Assembly (NCBI GenBank): GCA_018663505.1
Contig: JABJQG010000025.1
Coordinates: forward strand, 51,518 to 115,517
Reading direction: 5' to 3'
Source: Pseudobdellovibrionaceae bacterium
Lineage (GTDB): Bacteria > Bdellovibrionota > Bdellovibrionia > Bdellovibrionales > UBA1609
DNA length: 64,000 bases
Below are positions 18,455-26,903 of the stretch, piece after piece (position 1 is the first letter of the stretch; every line of letters starts with the position of its first letter). A program made the position numbers and the translations under genes. Under the pieces are notes generated by a model that saw only the letters and a program-made list of their open reading frames with translations, was not told where the DNA came from and made no database searches.

Positions 18455-19150
18455 GTGGAATAAAGGTTCACTCTTTAAATTTATTAGATGGGTTTATAGG
18501 TGGGCGGTTTTGGAGATTTTAGTGCCCAGTTGATAGCTTTCCATCCATGGGAGATCAGGGGCAAGCCGCCCCTGAAACCCGCAATTCTCCCACGTCGTGT
18601 GGGAGAATCTATAGATTATTAAAAAAACACAGGTCACGGTGAGTTTTCTTATTAGATTCCCCCACACGACGTGGGGGAATTGGCAGGCTCGGGCCGCCAA
18701 AGGCCCGATCTCCCATGGATGGAAAGGCGCCTATGAGAAGCCCAAAGCCTCAAAGTCACCCACTCATAAACCCATTATTTAAAACGCGAATCGCTCTAGC
18801 AAGTGCAGAGGAGCCTGAGTTTACAATAATTAGAGCTAGGACAAAGAGCCATAGACCTAATAAAATCGGTACTGATAGTGATTATAGACAAAAATTGGAA
18901 TTACTAATGTAATTCTTACTACACACTTGGAAGTTTCACTGAAATGGCTTTATTTTTGTTACAATCATTTTCAAAAGCTGAGTAAATATATAAGGTGCCA
19001 GGTTTTTTTCCGGGGTCAGTGCACAACCAACCATTACACTACTTTTTGAACTAGAGTCGTAATCAAGGAAGATCAATTTATTTTCAGTAAATTGGTCTCC
19101 TTTTGTTTTAAGTTTTTACCTATATACTCACCAATGGGGAAGTTTCTCGA
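18455..19150. other. Repeat-rich intergenic region
   Basis: About 700 bp without a credible gene. It holds the family D inverted pair (18488-18775), a degraded end of family A (GGTGCCAGGTTTTTTT from 18993), short inverted arms GCTCTA/TAGAGC near 18790-18835, and a hairpin GATCAATTTA/TAAATTGGTC near 19069-19095. An open frame across 18715-18912 is only the repeat itself. GGGGAAG near 19135 is the ribosome binding site of the next gene. Confidence 0.7.
18488..18775. repeat. Family D: two diverged repeat copies in inverted orientation
   Basis: Left copy starts ATGGGTTTAT (18488); right copy ends ATAAACCCAT (18775). Each contains CCATCCATGGGAGATC, a GC-rich hairpin (18556-18574 CAGGGGC/GCCCCTG; 18690-18707 CGGGCC/GGCCCG) and a second hairpin with a conserved 5-nt loop (18584-18608 ATTCTCCCAC/GTGGGAGAAT; 18656-18680 ATTCCCCCAC/GTGGGGGAAT). 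Stem changes are compensated on both sides, so the hairpins themselves are conserved. Confidence 0.85.
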
Positions 19151-20623
19151 ATGCGCTTAATTACATACATTTTCATTCTCGTCTTACTCATCATGACTTC
19201 TAAAGTCTATGCTGTGGCTAAAGTGGTTATGACTAAGCCTACCCCCAATTTTAGTAGTGATAAATCACGGCGCTGTGTTCAGCTTTTTAACCCAGTGATC
19301 CATCATGAAACCATTTGGGTTGAAGGTGAAAATGGCCATATGGTGTTTACAGTTTTTAAGGATTATAATCCCTTACCTCCAATAATTGATACTGTACCCG
19401 AGATGATTTTGAATCAGTGGGAGAAGCGAAAAAGAATAACTACAGAAACTGTTCAGCAAATTAGAGAAATAAAGGATGGGCTTGATCGCTCCCGCTCTAC
19501 CTATTTTGGCTATATTCATCAGTCCAGTAAGGATGAAAGTCGTTTGGATACAAGGTCTGTGGAACAGCCATTTTCAGGGGCACGTCTTTATGATGGTTCA
19601 AAAGTTCCTTTGTATAATGGTTATCCTTTGCGAGGTGTTTCTGAAAAAACGGCCAAACTGACTTTTGAAGATGATTTGGCCGAGCAAGGCTACCGCTTTC
19701 CAGAACGAATTTTAGAAGAGGAAACAGGTCGGCCGGCTTATATTTTGGAGTTTGGATTGTTGAATATTCAAAGAGAATATGTAGATGGTTTGCAAACTCT
19801 CTTTGGTATACTGGCCAGGGATATATTGGACCCAAATTATAATAATAATCATTATAATATTAAGAGTAATTTAGATGTATTGAAAAGACATAATGTAGTG
19901 ATTTATGCATACAGTAGAGAAACCCATTTGGGTATATATAAAAAAGTGGGTTTCCAACAAGTCATGCATCCAGAAACAGGTGTTCCTCTTAAAACCTCGG
20001 AAGGTCTTATCATTTTAAAAATGTCCACCGAATACCTTATGGTGACTTATTCCGATATACCTGTGAAACCATTGCGCCGAAATGAAGAAAAAACCTTGGA
20101 TCAAATACAAGGCGCAGAAAAGAAACAAAGAGTACTGTCTACCGAGTATTTTGAATCCCTTCAGGAGAGAGCTCCAGAAATAAAGACTCAATTAGACTTT
20201 GCTATAGCTACTTATCGCTTAAGTGTTTTACATCATAAGCTTTTTAATGCTCCATTAAGTGAGTTGGTTAATCACCCTGATTTACAATATTTAAAAGATC
20301 AGTATGGAAGTATGGAGAACGCTATAAATACGAATAAATATACTTTGTTTTTTGAAGCGAGTTATATGCTGGCTTATGCTCGGATTAGATTAACACCGGC
20401 AGAAGATGTACATCTAGTAGATAAAATGATGTACCCCTATGAATTAATGGTACACAACTTTAATAATCATGAGCAATTCTATAAAGATTTTCTGACAGAT
20501 CAAGCATTGTTAACCATAACGCCCATATGGAACAGACAGGAAATTATGGAATTTCTAAGAGAATATGGGTCATTAATAAGAACCAATGATTTAAAATCAA
20601 ACTACCTAAAGAATTGGCTGTAA
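19151..20623 (+). CDS. Exported protein with a possible GNAT-like domain
   Basis: 490 residues with a Sec signal peptide (hydrophobic stretch about residues 4-19, cleavage near VYA). Residues about 190-300 contain RPAYILEFGLLNI, then NVVIYAYSRETHLGIYKKVGFQQVM, which looks like the end of a GNAT acyltransferase fold (a typical form is G.YKKLGF). If so, the enzyme would be unusual in being exported. The C-terminal half is helical and unrecognised. GGGGAAG supports the ATG. Convergent with the next gene, 23 bp apart, with a small TTGGCT/AGCCAA hairpin over the stop codon. Function uncertain. Confidence 0.6.
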   Translation: MRLITYIFILVLLIMTSKVYAVAKVVMTKPTPNFSSDKSRRCVQLFNPVIHHETIWVEGENGHMVFTVFKDYNPLPPIIDTVPEMILNQWEKRKRITTETVQQIREIKDGLDRSRSTYFGYIHQSSKDESRLDTRSVEQPFSGARLYDGSKVPLYNGYPLRGVSEKTAKLTFEDDLAEQGYRFPERILEEETGRPAYILEFGLLNIQREYVDGLQTLFGILARDILDPNYNNNHYNIKSNLDVLKRHNVVIYAYSRETHLGIYKKVGFQQVMHPETGVPLKTSEGLIILKMSTEYLMVTYSDIPVKPLRRNEEKTLDQIQGAEKKQRVLSTEYFESLQERAPEIKTQLDFAIATYRLSVLHHKLFNAPLSELVNHPDLQYLKDQYGSMENAINTNKYTLFFEASYMLAYARIRLTPAEDVHLVDKMMYPYELMVHNFNNHEQFYKDFLTDQALLTITPIWNRQEIMEFLREYGSLIRTNDLKSNYLKNWL

Positions 20624-20646
20624 TAAAGCCAAAATTCAAATCTGCT

Positions 20647-21861
20647 CTAGGTGTGATCGGCATTAGAGTCTGGCGCATCACTGAGCCATTGCTGAAGCGC
20701 CTGGGTGATGACTCTTAACCATACATTCATTTCACCTTTTCCTTGAGCATCTAAATGTGAATTTTTGATGATATTTGAAATCTTGGTATTCAAGGATAGC
20801 ATAAGTTTTACTTGAGCCAATTTTATGCGATGTGGCTCCTTGCGTTCATTGATCCAAGAAGGAATTTCTAATGCATCCTCTTGAATGGTTTGATTCACTT
20901 CAAAAGGGCCGCCACCCACCACGCCGGACATGTCAAAATCGTAAGAAGCCAGGTAAACCACACCTGTGCTTTTTTTAACAAGTCGGGCCATATTATGGGC
21001 TTCGGAAACCATAAGGTCGTCGTTTCTGATGAGTCTGTTGAATAGTTGCACTTGAAAGTGCGAGGACATATCCACGGATGGGTAATAAAGCATATCCTTT
21101 GTGTTTTCACTATTTCTATAAAACCAATTCATACTTTGGCTATCTTGATCCCATATGGAATAAAGATCTTCTCGTTCTTTTTTAAGCCCACATCGTTTAG
21201 CTATTTTAGATTTTGGTTCACGAATGAATGCGAATTCATTCATGATTATTTTTTCCGTATTAACATCTCTCAGCTTTAAGTTTATAAGTTGGGTTTCAAA
21301 GCTGGTGGTTTTAAATAAAGATAATACTTTATATAAATAGTATTCCTTTAACAGCAGCCGTCTATCATAGCGCTCCCAGTGGGAACCGGCATCAGTTTGA
21401 TCGCACACAGTAACCACCCTCATGCGTTTATTCATTTTTTTAAATGGGTGTTGGTCACTAATGCTGTCTAAATAACTTTTGTTCTCACTTGAAATAAAAA
21501 GCTTAAAGGGTCTATTTTCACATTCATCATAACGGTAACCACCACGAGCTTCAATATGAACAGGTATTGATATTTCAACATTTGAATTTTTTTGAGTGTA
21601 ACTAAAAAAACCAGGAGAAGTGGCCTCTTCCATTTCTTCAAGTAGTATATTTTTGTTATTAATTTTTTCAAAATCTGCTTCTATGGTAAAAGAAGGTATG
21701 TTTTGAGAATCCTTATAATTTTTAAACACAGGTGCAGAGCTGGCTTCGCAATGGTGAAGTTCTGGGTTCCCACTATCCAATAACTTGAACGGTTTACTCA
21801 GTAATGCTTGAGCAGAAAATATGAAAATTAATTTTATGATTATAAGTATAATTTTTTTCAC
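20647..21861 (-). CDS. Exported protein, possible CotH-kinase-like family
   Basis: 404 residues with an N-terminal signal peptide. The order of conserved blocks (LLKEYYLYKVLSLF, then FNRLIRNDDLMVSEAHNMARLV, then YLASYDFDMSGVV) resembles secreted proteins related to the CotH atypical kinases, in which the DFD residues bind metal-ATP. The N-terminal part carries RGGYRYDECENRPFKL, also seen in such families. The assignment is tentative. It acts outside the cytoplasm if the signal peptide is correct. Confidence 0.5.
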   Translation of the reverse strand: MKKIILIIIKLIFIFSAQALLSKPFKLLDSGNPELHHCEASSAPVFKNYKDSQNIPSFTIEADFEKINNKNILLEEMEEATSPGFFSYTQKNSNVEISIPVHIEARGGYRYDECENRPFKLFISSENKSYLDSISDQHPFKKMNKRMRVVTVCDQTDAGSHWERYDRRLLLKEYYLYKVLSLFKTTSFETQLINLKLRDVNTEKIIMNEFAFIREPKSKIAKRCGLKKEREDLYSIWDQDSQSMNWFYRNSENTKDMLYYPSVDMSSHFQVQLFNRLIRNDDLMVSEAHNMARLVKKSTGVVYLASYDFDMSGVVGGGPFEVNQTIQEDALEIPSWINERKEPHRIKLAQVKLMLSLNTKISNIIKNSHLDAQGKGEMNVWLRVITQALQQWLSDAPDSNADHT

Positions 21862-22137
21862 AGAACCCCTTAACTATGCAAACAAGTTTATATAATAGAT
21901 GCACTTTAGTATTATAAAAACGTAATGTTCTTAACAGAGCTTTGCAACAACTTGCATTTTTAATGAACTTTTTTCACAAGTTATCATTAAAAATTGCCTG
22001 TTATACAATCAATACTTTTACACCAGTGATGACTATTTGGCTTGGAAAGCTTTAATTAAAGGTCTGTGTGGGCTATGACGCTGTGTTAAATTCAGAAAAG
22101 TCTGCTATTTTTTGGAAAAAAGTATAAAATTTTCCCT

Positions 22138-23103
22138 ATGTTAGGTACCGAGCCAATTAATTACGAAAAACACTTAGAGGGAGTTTCTAGAAGCTTTGCT
22201 TTTTGTATTGCTCAACTTGATGAGCCGTTAAAACAGCAAATTAGTTTGTTGTATTTACTGTGTCGTGTTTTGGATAGTGTGGAAGATTATCAATTTAAAG
22301 ATAAGAAAATTCAGTTTCAGCAAATGGATGAGTTTGAATCTTTTTTTGAACTCCATCAAGAGCTAGAAGATGGGAAGGTACCTCAAAAAAGACGTAATCA
22401 GATGATTCGTTGGGCTCAGAAGTTCCCAAGGGACCTGCCTAGAGCAGAAGCGGATTTAGTCAAATCCACATATAAGTTAATTGCAGACTACTATGCCTTG
22501 CCTTTAAGTGCTCAAACACATTTTAAACAAGTGATATTCGAAATGTCTGAAGGCATGCAAAAATATTTACTTAAAAACCATAACCTTAAAGACCTTCATG
22601 ACTTGAACGACTATTGTTATTATGTGGCAGGAGTTGTAGGAGTTGGACTGTCTCGTCTGTTGACAGACATTGAGAATGATTTTGAATTCACTACAGATAT
22701 TCAAAAGTACGCTGTTGGCTTTGGTTTGTATTTGCAAAAAATTAATATTCTAAAAGATCAAAAAGAAGATGAAGCAGATGGCCGCTACTTAGTTCCTAAT
22801 CGTGATGAGGTTTTTATCAGCTTACTGGAAAATGCACATGAAGCTTTTGATTTTCTAGAATCAGTGCCTCTAAATCAAAAGCGTTTTCGAGTTTTTTGTG
22901 GCTGGTCTCTATTTATTGGTTTAGCCTCTTTGCCTTATATATATGAGTCTTATGAGAAAAATAACACATCTAAAATTTCTAGGCTTGCTACTAAGAGGTT
23001 GATCTCTAAGGTGGAAGCTCACATAGATGATCCAGTAAAACTAAGATCCCTCTTTGAGTCTTATATTAAACCAGTTAAGGAACTCCGTTGTTACGCGCTT
23101 TAG
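22138..23103 (+). CDS. Squalene/phytoene synthase family protein
   Basis: 321 residues. Both prenyl-diphosphate-binding motifs are present: LCRVLDSVEDY (D46, D50) and NILKDQKEDEADGRYLVP (from N203), the second closely resembling squalene synthases. It condenses two prenyl diphosphates head to head, probably farnesyl diphosphate. The next gene, a PAP2 phosphatase, overlaps it by 16 bp, so the two are co-translated. No hopene cyclase or desaturase is in the window, so the final product is unknown. Confidence 0.85.
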   Translation: MLGTEPINYEKHLEGVSRSFAFCIAQLDEPLKQQISLLYLLCRVLDSVEDYQFKDKKIQFQQMDEFESFFELHQELEDGKVPQKRRNQMIRWAQKFPRDLPRAEADLVKSTYKLIADYYALPLSAQTHFKQVIFEMSEGMQKYLLKNHNLKDLHDLNDYCYYVAGVVGVGLSRLLTDIENDFEFTTDIQKYAVGFGLYLQKINILKDQKEDEADGRYLVPNRDEVFISLLENAHEAFDFLESVPLNQKRFRVFCGWSLFIGLASLPYIYESYEKNNTSKISRLATKRLISKVEAHIDDPVKLRSLFESYIKPVKELRCYAL

Positions 23104-23642
23104 AAAGTTTTGATCACGCCCTCTTTCATTGGATCAATCAAGTATTAGCAAATAGTTTATTTGATGCATTTTTTCCATTTCTCACTAACCTTAATAAAAC
23201 ACCCTGGTTTACATCCATAGTATTACCCATAATTTTGCTCTTATGGTTTATAAAGGGGCGTAAAAAAGCATTAAAGGTCTTTGTTTTAATGATTGTAGCT
23301 GCAGGTTTATCAGATACCATTTCTTACCGAGTTTTAAAAAGCTACTTCAATCGTCCAAGGCCAAATCATTTAGCCTCAGTGACAAGTACACTACGTGTTC
23401 CCTATGGACCCAAAAGTGCAAGTATGCCTTCAAACCATGCTTTTACATCAGCAACTGTGGCCGCTGTGATTTCCAGTTTCTACCCCGTAGCTGCTGTTTA
23501 TGTGTGGACCATCGCCGGTCTGAATGCCTACTCTAGAGTTTACGTAGGAGTGCATTTTCCATTTGACGTATTAGTGGGATTATTACTCGGCCTGCTTGTG
23601 GGGCGACTGGTATCAATCATCGGCAGACGCTGGATAAAATAG
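23088..23642 (+). CDS. PAP2-family membrane phosphatase
   Basis: 184 residues with about five membrane helices. The three phosphatase motifs are present: KSYFNRPRP, PSNHA and SRVYVGVHFPFDV. It dephosphorylates a lipid phosphate or a prenyl diphosphate at the membrane. TTG 23088 is used as start because AAGGAA (23077-23082) lies 5 nt upstream and no ATG is available. The overlap with the squalene-synthase-like gene suggests a joint role in isoprenoid metabolism. Confidence 0.85.
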   Translation: MLRALESFDHALFHWINQVLANSLFDAFFPFLTNLNKTPWFTSIVLPIILLLWFIKGRKKALKVFVLMIVAAGLSDTISYRVLKSYFNRPRPNHLASVTSTLRVPYGPKSASMPSNHAFTSATVAAVISSFYPVAAVYVWTIAGLNAYSRVYVGVHFPFDVLVGLLLGLLVGRLVSIIGRRWIK

Positions 23643-23670
23643 ATATAAAAACAAGTCTTAAAATAGAAAT

Positions 23671-25254
23671 TTAAAATTGTAAAAAGAAACTGACTCGAGC
23701 ACTGGTTGTATTGAAGTCCTGAGTTTTTATATCTGTATAATCAAATCCTAAGTAAGATTTTTGTGATTTATTTTGACTTAAAGTTTTTCCATAATTAAAG
23801 GTGTAACCCATTTTGTGAGAGTCCTGTTCTCTATAGAGCTGTATGCCTATTTGACTTCTTCTTTTTAAGTAACTGAGCCCCAAAATATTAAACTCTGTGG
23901 TATTTTCAGTTTTAGGAACCTGGTTTAAAGAAAAATCATAGAATGTAGCATGAGGGTTGTCTGGGCCATCAAGCTTATCAAAAAGTTTTTCAGCGTCTGT
24001 GATTTTTAACTTAGGAGAGTATGCTGTTAACGCTAGAGAACCCATATTCACCTCTAATTGAGATCCATCATTTAAAGGAAACTGCATCTTTATGCTTTCT
24101 TGTTTTATTGATGTAAATAAATGGCGAGTAAATTGTTGTTCTACTGATGCAGATACGCGGTCAAGTTTCAAATCCATTTTTAATAGAGCCTCTAGATCTG
24201 AATAATCAATATTATTAAGTGTTAAAGCTTTAAGTGAAGAGCTTAGACAAAACCCTTTATTTTCTGAACATTTATTTCCCACTAATTGAAAATTGAGATA
24301 ATCTCTGGGCTTTTCTGAGTATTCGTCAATGGCTTCCAGTTGAGTACTTGAGTATTTCACATCATTATCTAAAATGTCTAATTCCATAATCAGTTTAAAC
24401 TCTGCGGTGTCACTTTTATAGCCAACTCCTAATATGGCCATAGTGTATTCCCACTGTCCTTCATGATAGGCATTAATATCATAATTTGATAAACCCATAG
24501 GTTCAGTACAGTCAAAATCTTTATGGTAATCATTATCATATAGAGACTGCTCGTCTAAAGTCACAGAGGCGCCTATGTTTATATTTGCATTACAGCTGAG
24601 TTGGAATCTTTGAACCTGAATGTAAAGCCGGTCAACTCTTTGGGTCACCCCGGTATAGATGCTAAACTTTTCAGTAATGGGAATGGCAACAAGGATACTT
24701 TCGGAACTTTGATTAATACCGGTGGCCAAGCTAAATGCAGAGCTTTTTATATTGATGTCCATATCCAGAGCTATATTGGACTGGAGTTCGCTTGTGTGAC
24801 TATAAGGTTCTTGTTGAGCGGCAGCAGCGAGTTGAGCCTGAATCATTGCCATTTCTTCTCTGGATACGCCAAATAAGCCAGCTAGAAGTTTGTCGGTAGT
24901 CAGTGATTGCAGCCCCTTAATAAGTCGAGATGGAGTTTCAATTTTTATACTCAATGTTTTGCTGTCTTGTTTTTCAAAATTAATGTTTAAACCAAAGTCA
25001 TAGAGTAAATTAGGAGAACCACTGAGCTCAGAGGATAGATCCTCCTTTAATACATATAAAGTGACACCCTGATCCAGCTGTGCCTGTAAGCTCACAGTGT
25101 TTAGATGGGTTTCTGTGCCCATGCCAGAAACATTTTCGGGTGCCGTTATAAGATCTTCTGAAAACTTATCAATGAGAATATGATCTAAGTTTGTATCAGA
25201 GTATGAATTGAAAAATAAAATAAAAACGATTGTAGAAAGTGTTAATTTCAACAA
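23671..25254 (-). CDS. Outer-membrane beta-barrel-like protein
   Basis: 527 residues with a signal peptide (MLKLTLSTIVFILFFNSYSD) and many alternating hydrophobic strands. The last residues, SARVSFFLQF, end in aromatic Phe, the usual outer-membrane assembly signal. No known family was recognised. The start is a TTG codon with no nearby ATG, and the only Shine-Dalgarno is a run of nine G (25261-25269 on this strand) spaced 6 nt from it. A change in tract length could alter translation. Confidence 0.6.
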   Translation of the reverse strand: MLKLTLSTIVFILFFNSYSDTNLDHILIDKFSEDLITAPENVSGMGTETHLNTVSLQAQLDQGVTLYVLKEDLSSELSGSPNLLYDFGLNINFEKQDSKTLSIKIETPSRLIKGLQSLTTDKLLAGLFGVSREEMAMIQAQLAAAAQQEPYSHTSELQSNIALDMDINIKSSAFSLATGINQSSESILVAIPITEKFSIYTGVTQRVDRLYIQVQRFQLSCNANINIGASVTLDEQSLYDNDYHKDFDCTEPMGLSNYDINAYHEGQWEYTMAILGVGYKSDTAEFKLIMELDILDNDVKYSSTQLEAIDEYSEKPRDYLNFQLVGNKCSENKGFCLSSSLKALTLNNIDYSDLEALLKMDLKLDRVSASVEQQFTRHLFTSIKQESIKMQFPLNDGSQLEVNMGSLALTAYSPKLKITDAEKLFDKLDGPDNPHATFYDFSLNQVPKTENTTEFNILGLSYLKRRSQIGIQLYREQDSHKMGYTFNYGKTLSQNKSQKSYLGFDYTDIKTQDFNTTSARVSFFLQF

Positions 25255-25616
25255 AGTGAGCCCCCCCCCTTTAAAATTCCCTAAGGAGGTTGTAGTGGGA
25301 GAGCCAAAAATTAACTATTAAAAAAAATAAAGATGAATTTTATTTAGTATTTTGACCAATACTGCTTCAATATTTATTTGTTGTATTAGGAATTGTTATT
25401 TAAAACGGTGCCAGGTCCTGTTTCTTCTCACAACGCGACATGAACTGAGCCCAGTAAAATTAAGTATGAGCTTTTTTCACTCTATTTTTCTTCCAGAAAT
25501 ACTTCCACAGATAGGATGCATCACTGAAGATTTTAGATGTGAATGATTTACTTTAATTAAAGTCTAAAACTTAAGCTTATGAATGACATACTGTGAGAAG
25601 AAACAGGACCTGGCAC
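25255..25616. other. Intergenic region containing a family A element
   Basis: A 362-bp stretch. It contains the G9 ribosome-binding tract (25261-25269), then a promoter-bearing AT-rich segment, then a 211-bp family A1 element (25407-25617). The short open frame at 25352-25546 is inside the element and has no coding signature. Confidence 0.7.
25261..25269 (-). promoter_or_regulatory. G9 homopolymer acting as ribosome binding site
   Basis: Nine G on the minus strand, 6 nt upstream of the TTG start of the outer-membrane protein gene. No other purine-rich site is near. Confidence 0.55.
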
Positions 25617-25617
25617 C
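25407..25617. mobile_element. Family A1 element without a gene (non-autonomous copy, 211 bp)
   Basis: Perfect 25-bp inverted ends: GGTGCCAGGTCC... at 25407-25431 and its complement at 25593-25617. The inner sequences next to the ends (CACAACGCGACAT; GAATGACATACTGTGAG) match those of the transposase-bearing copy at 26904-27866, so it looks like a deletion derivative. Its right end supplies the TAG stop of the MFS gene. Confidence 0.8.
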
Positions 25618-26876
25618 TAAGCTAAACGAACACGGCTAAGTAAAGCCCCGCCAAGAATAAAAAATGTAATTAAACTTAAGATGGAAAGACGAGCACTGCC
25701 GGAGGCATAACTTACAAAGCCCACCATAAGTGGGCCTAAAATTGCCGAAAATTTCCCCACCATATTAAAGAAACCAAAAAATTCTGCTGAACGATCGGCA
25801 GGAATAAGCTTACCATACAAAGAACGGCTCAGTGCCTGAACGCCACCTTGTACAAGCCCAATCATAGAGGCCATAATGTAGAATTCACTGACCTCGGTCA
25901 TGAAGAAGCCCCAAAAAATCACAATAATATAAGCCACAAGACCAATAAATATTCCTTTGATTGAGCCAATGATTTGTCCTAAATAACCAAAAACAATGGC
26001 TGCAGGAAAACCAATAAATTGTACAAGGAGTAATGCGTATATTAAGTTTTCAAATTCAAACCCAAGAGATAAACCATAATCCACAGCCATCTTGATAGTA
26101 GTGTTTATACCATCAATATAAAATAGATAGCCTAATAAGAAAAATAGCAAATTTTTATGTTTAATAATTTCGAAAAATGTTTTTTTAAGCTCTTGAATAG
26201 TGTCTTTAAAAAGCTTTGCATTAAATTTGTTGTTATTAACATTAGTGTTTTTTTCTTTGACCCATTTCATAAGAGGAAAGGTGAATAAGAGCCACCAAAT
26301 GGCTACAGTTAAAAAACTGAGCTGCACAGCATGATTGGCATCTTGAATAAAATAAAATAAATCGGGTTTAACAGACATGAGAACGTTTATGACAAGTAAA
26401 ATGCCGCCACCAAGATAACCTATTCCAAAGCCAAAACCAGAAATAAAATCGATATACTTCTTTTCTGTAACATATACGATCAAAGAATCATAAAAAATAT
26501 TGCTGGAGTTAAAACCAATGGTAGCCAGTATAAAACAAATAATAGCTAAAGAAGAGTTGCCCTTTGGGATAAATGCAAGGGCACCGGTGAAAAACACACC
26601 TAGAAGTACAAAGCTAAATAGCATTTTCTTTTTTGCGCCCAGCTTATCGGCAATTGTCCCTAAAAAAGGAGACATAATAACAAGTAAAGCACCTGCAAGA
26701 GAATTTGCGAATCCTAACTGTAGGGTGGACTCGTTAACTGAATCCCCTGTGCTCCAGAAAGTTTTTAGAAAATAGGGAAAGAATATCGCCATCACTGTTG
26801 TGGCAAATGCTGAATTACCCCAATCGTAAAAGGCCCAAGACAGATTTTGTTTATTAATGGGTTTTAATACATTCAT
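25617..26876 (-). CDS. MFS transporter, UMF1 / Vba22-Atg22-like family
   Basis: 420 residues from ATG 26876, with about twelve membrane helices. The N-terminal SWAFYDWGNSAFATTVMAIFFP is the signature of the UMF1 family, and the loop ADKLGAKKKM is the MFS motif between helices 2 and 3. Substrate unknown; eukaryotic relatives export amino acids. The gene is bracketed by two family A1 elements, and its TAG stop is formed by the end of the left one (GCT TAG GTGCC). A TTG 24 bp upstream of the chosen ATG is also in frame, but has no better site. Confidence 0.85.
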   Translation of the reverse strand: MNVLKPINKQNLSWAFYDWGNSAFATTVMAIFFPYFLKTFWSTGDSVNESTLQLGFANSLAGALLVIMSPFLGTIADKLGAKKKMLFSFVLLGVFFTGALAFIPKGNSSLAIICFILATIGFNSSNIFYDSLIVYVTEKKYIDFISGFGFGIGYLGGGILLVINVLMSVKPDLFYFIQDANHAVQLSFLTVAIWWLLFTFPLMKWVKEKNTNVNNNKFNAKLFKDTIQELKKTFFEIIKHKNLLFFLLGYLFYIDGINTTIKMAVDYGLSLGFEFENLIYALLLVQFIGFPAAIVFGYLGQIIGSIKGIFIGLVAYIIVIFWGFFMTEVSEFYIMASMIGLVQGGVQALSRSLYGKLIPADRSAEFFGFFNMVGKFSAILGPLMVGFVSYASGSARLSILSLITFFILGGALLSRVRLA

Positions 26877-26903
26877 GATTTCTTCTAACTTAAAACACAA
26901 AAA

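Noticed and set aside
18715..18912. 65-codon plus-strand frame with an ATG
   Set aside because: Begins inside the family D right copy; no ribosome binding site and no protein-like composition.
25352..25546. Cys-rich 64-codon frame
   Set aside because: Lies within the gene-free family A1 element and its arm; no ribosome binding site.
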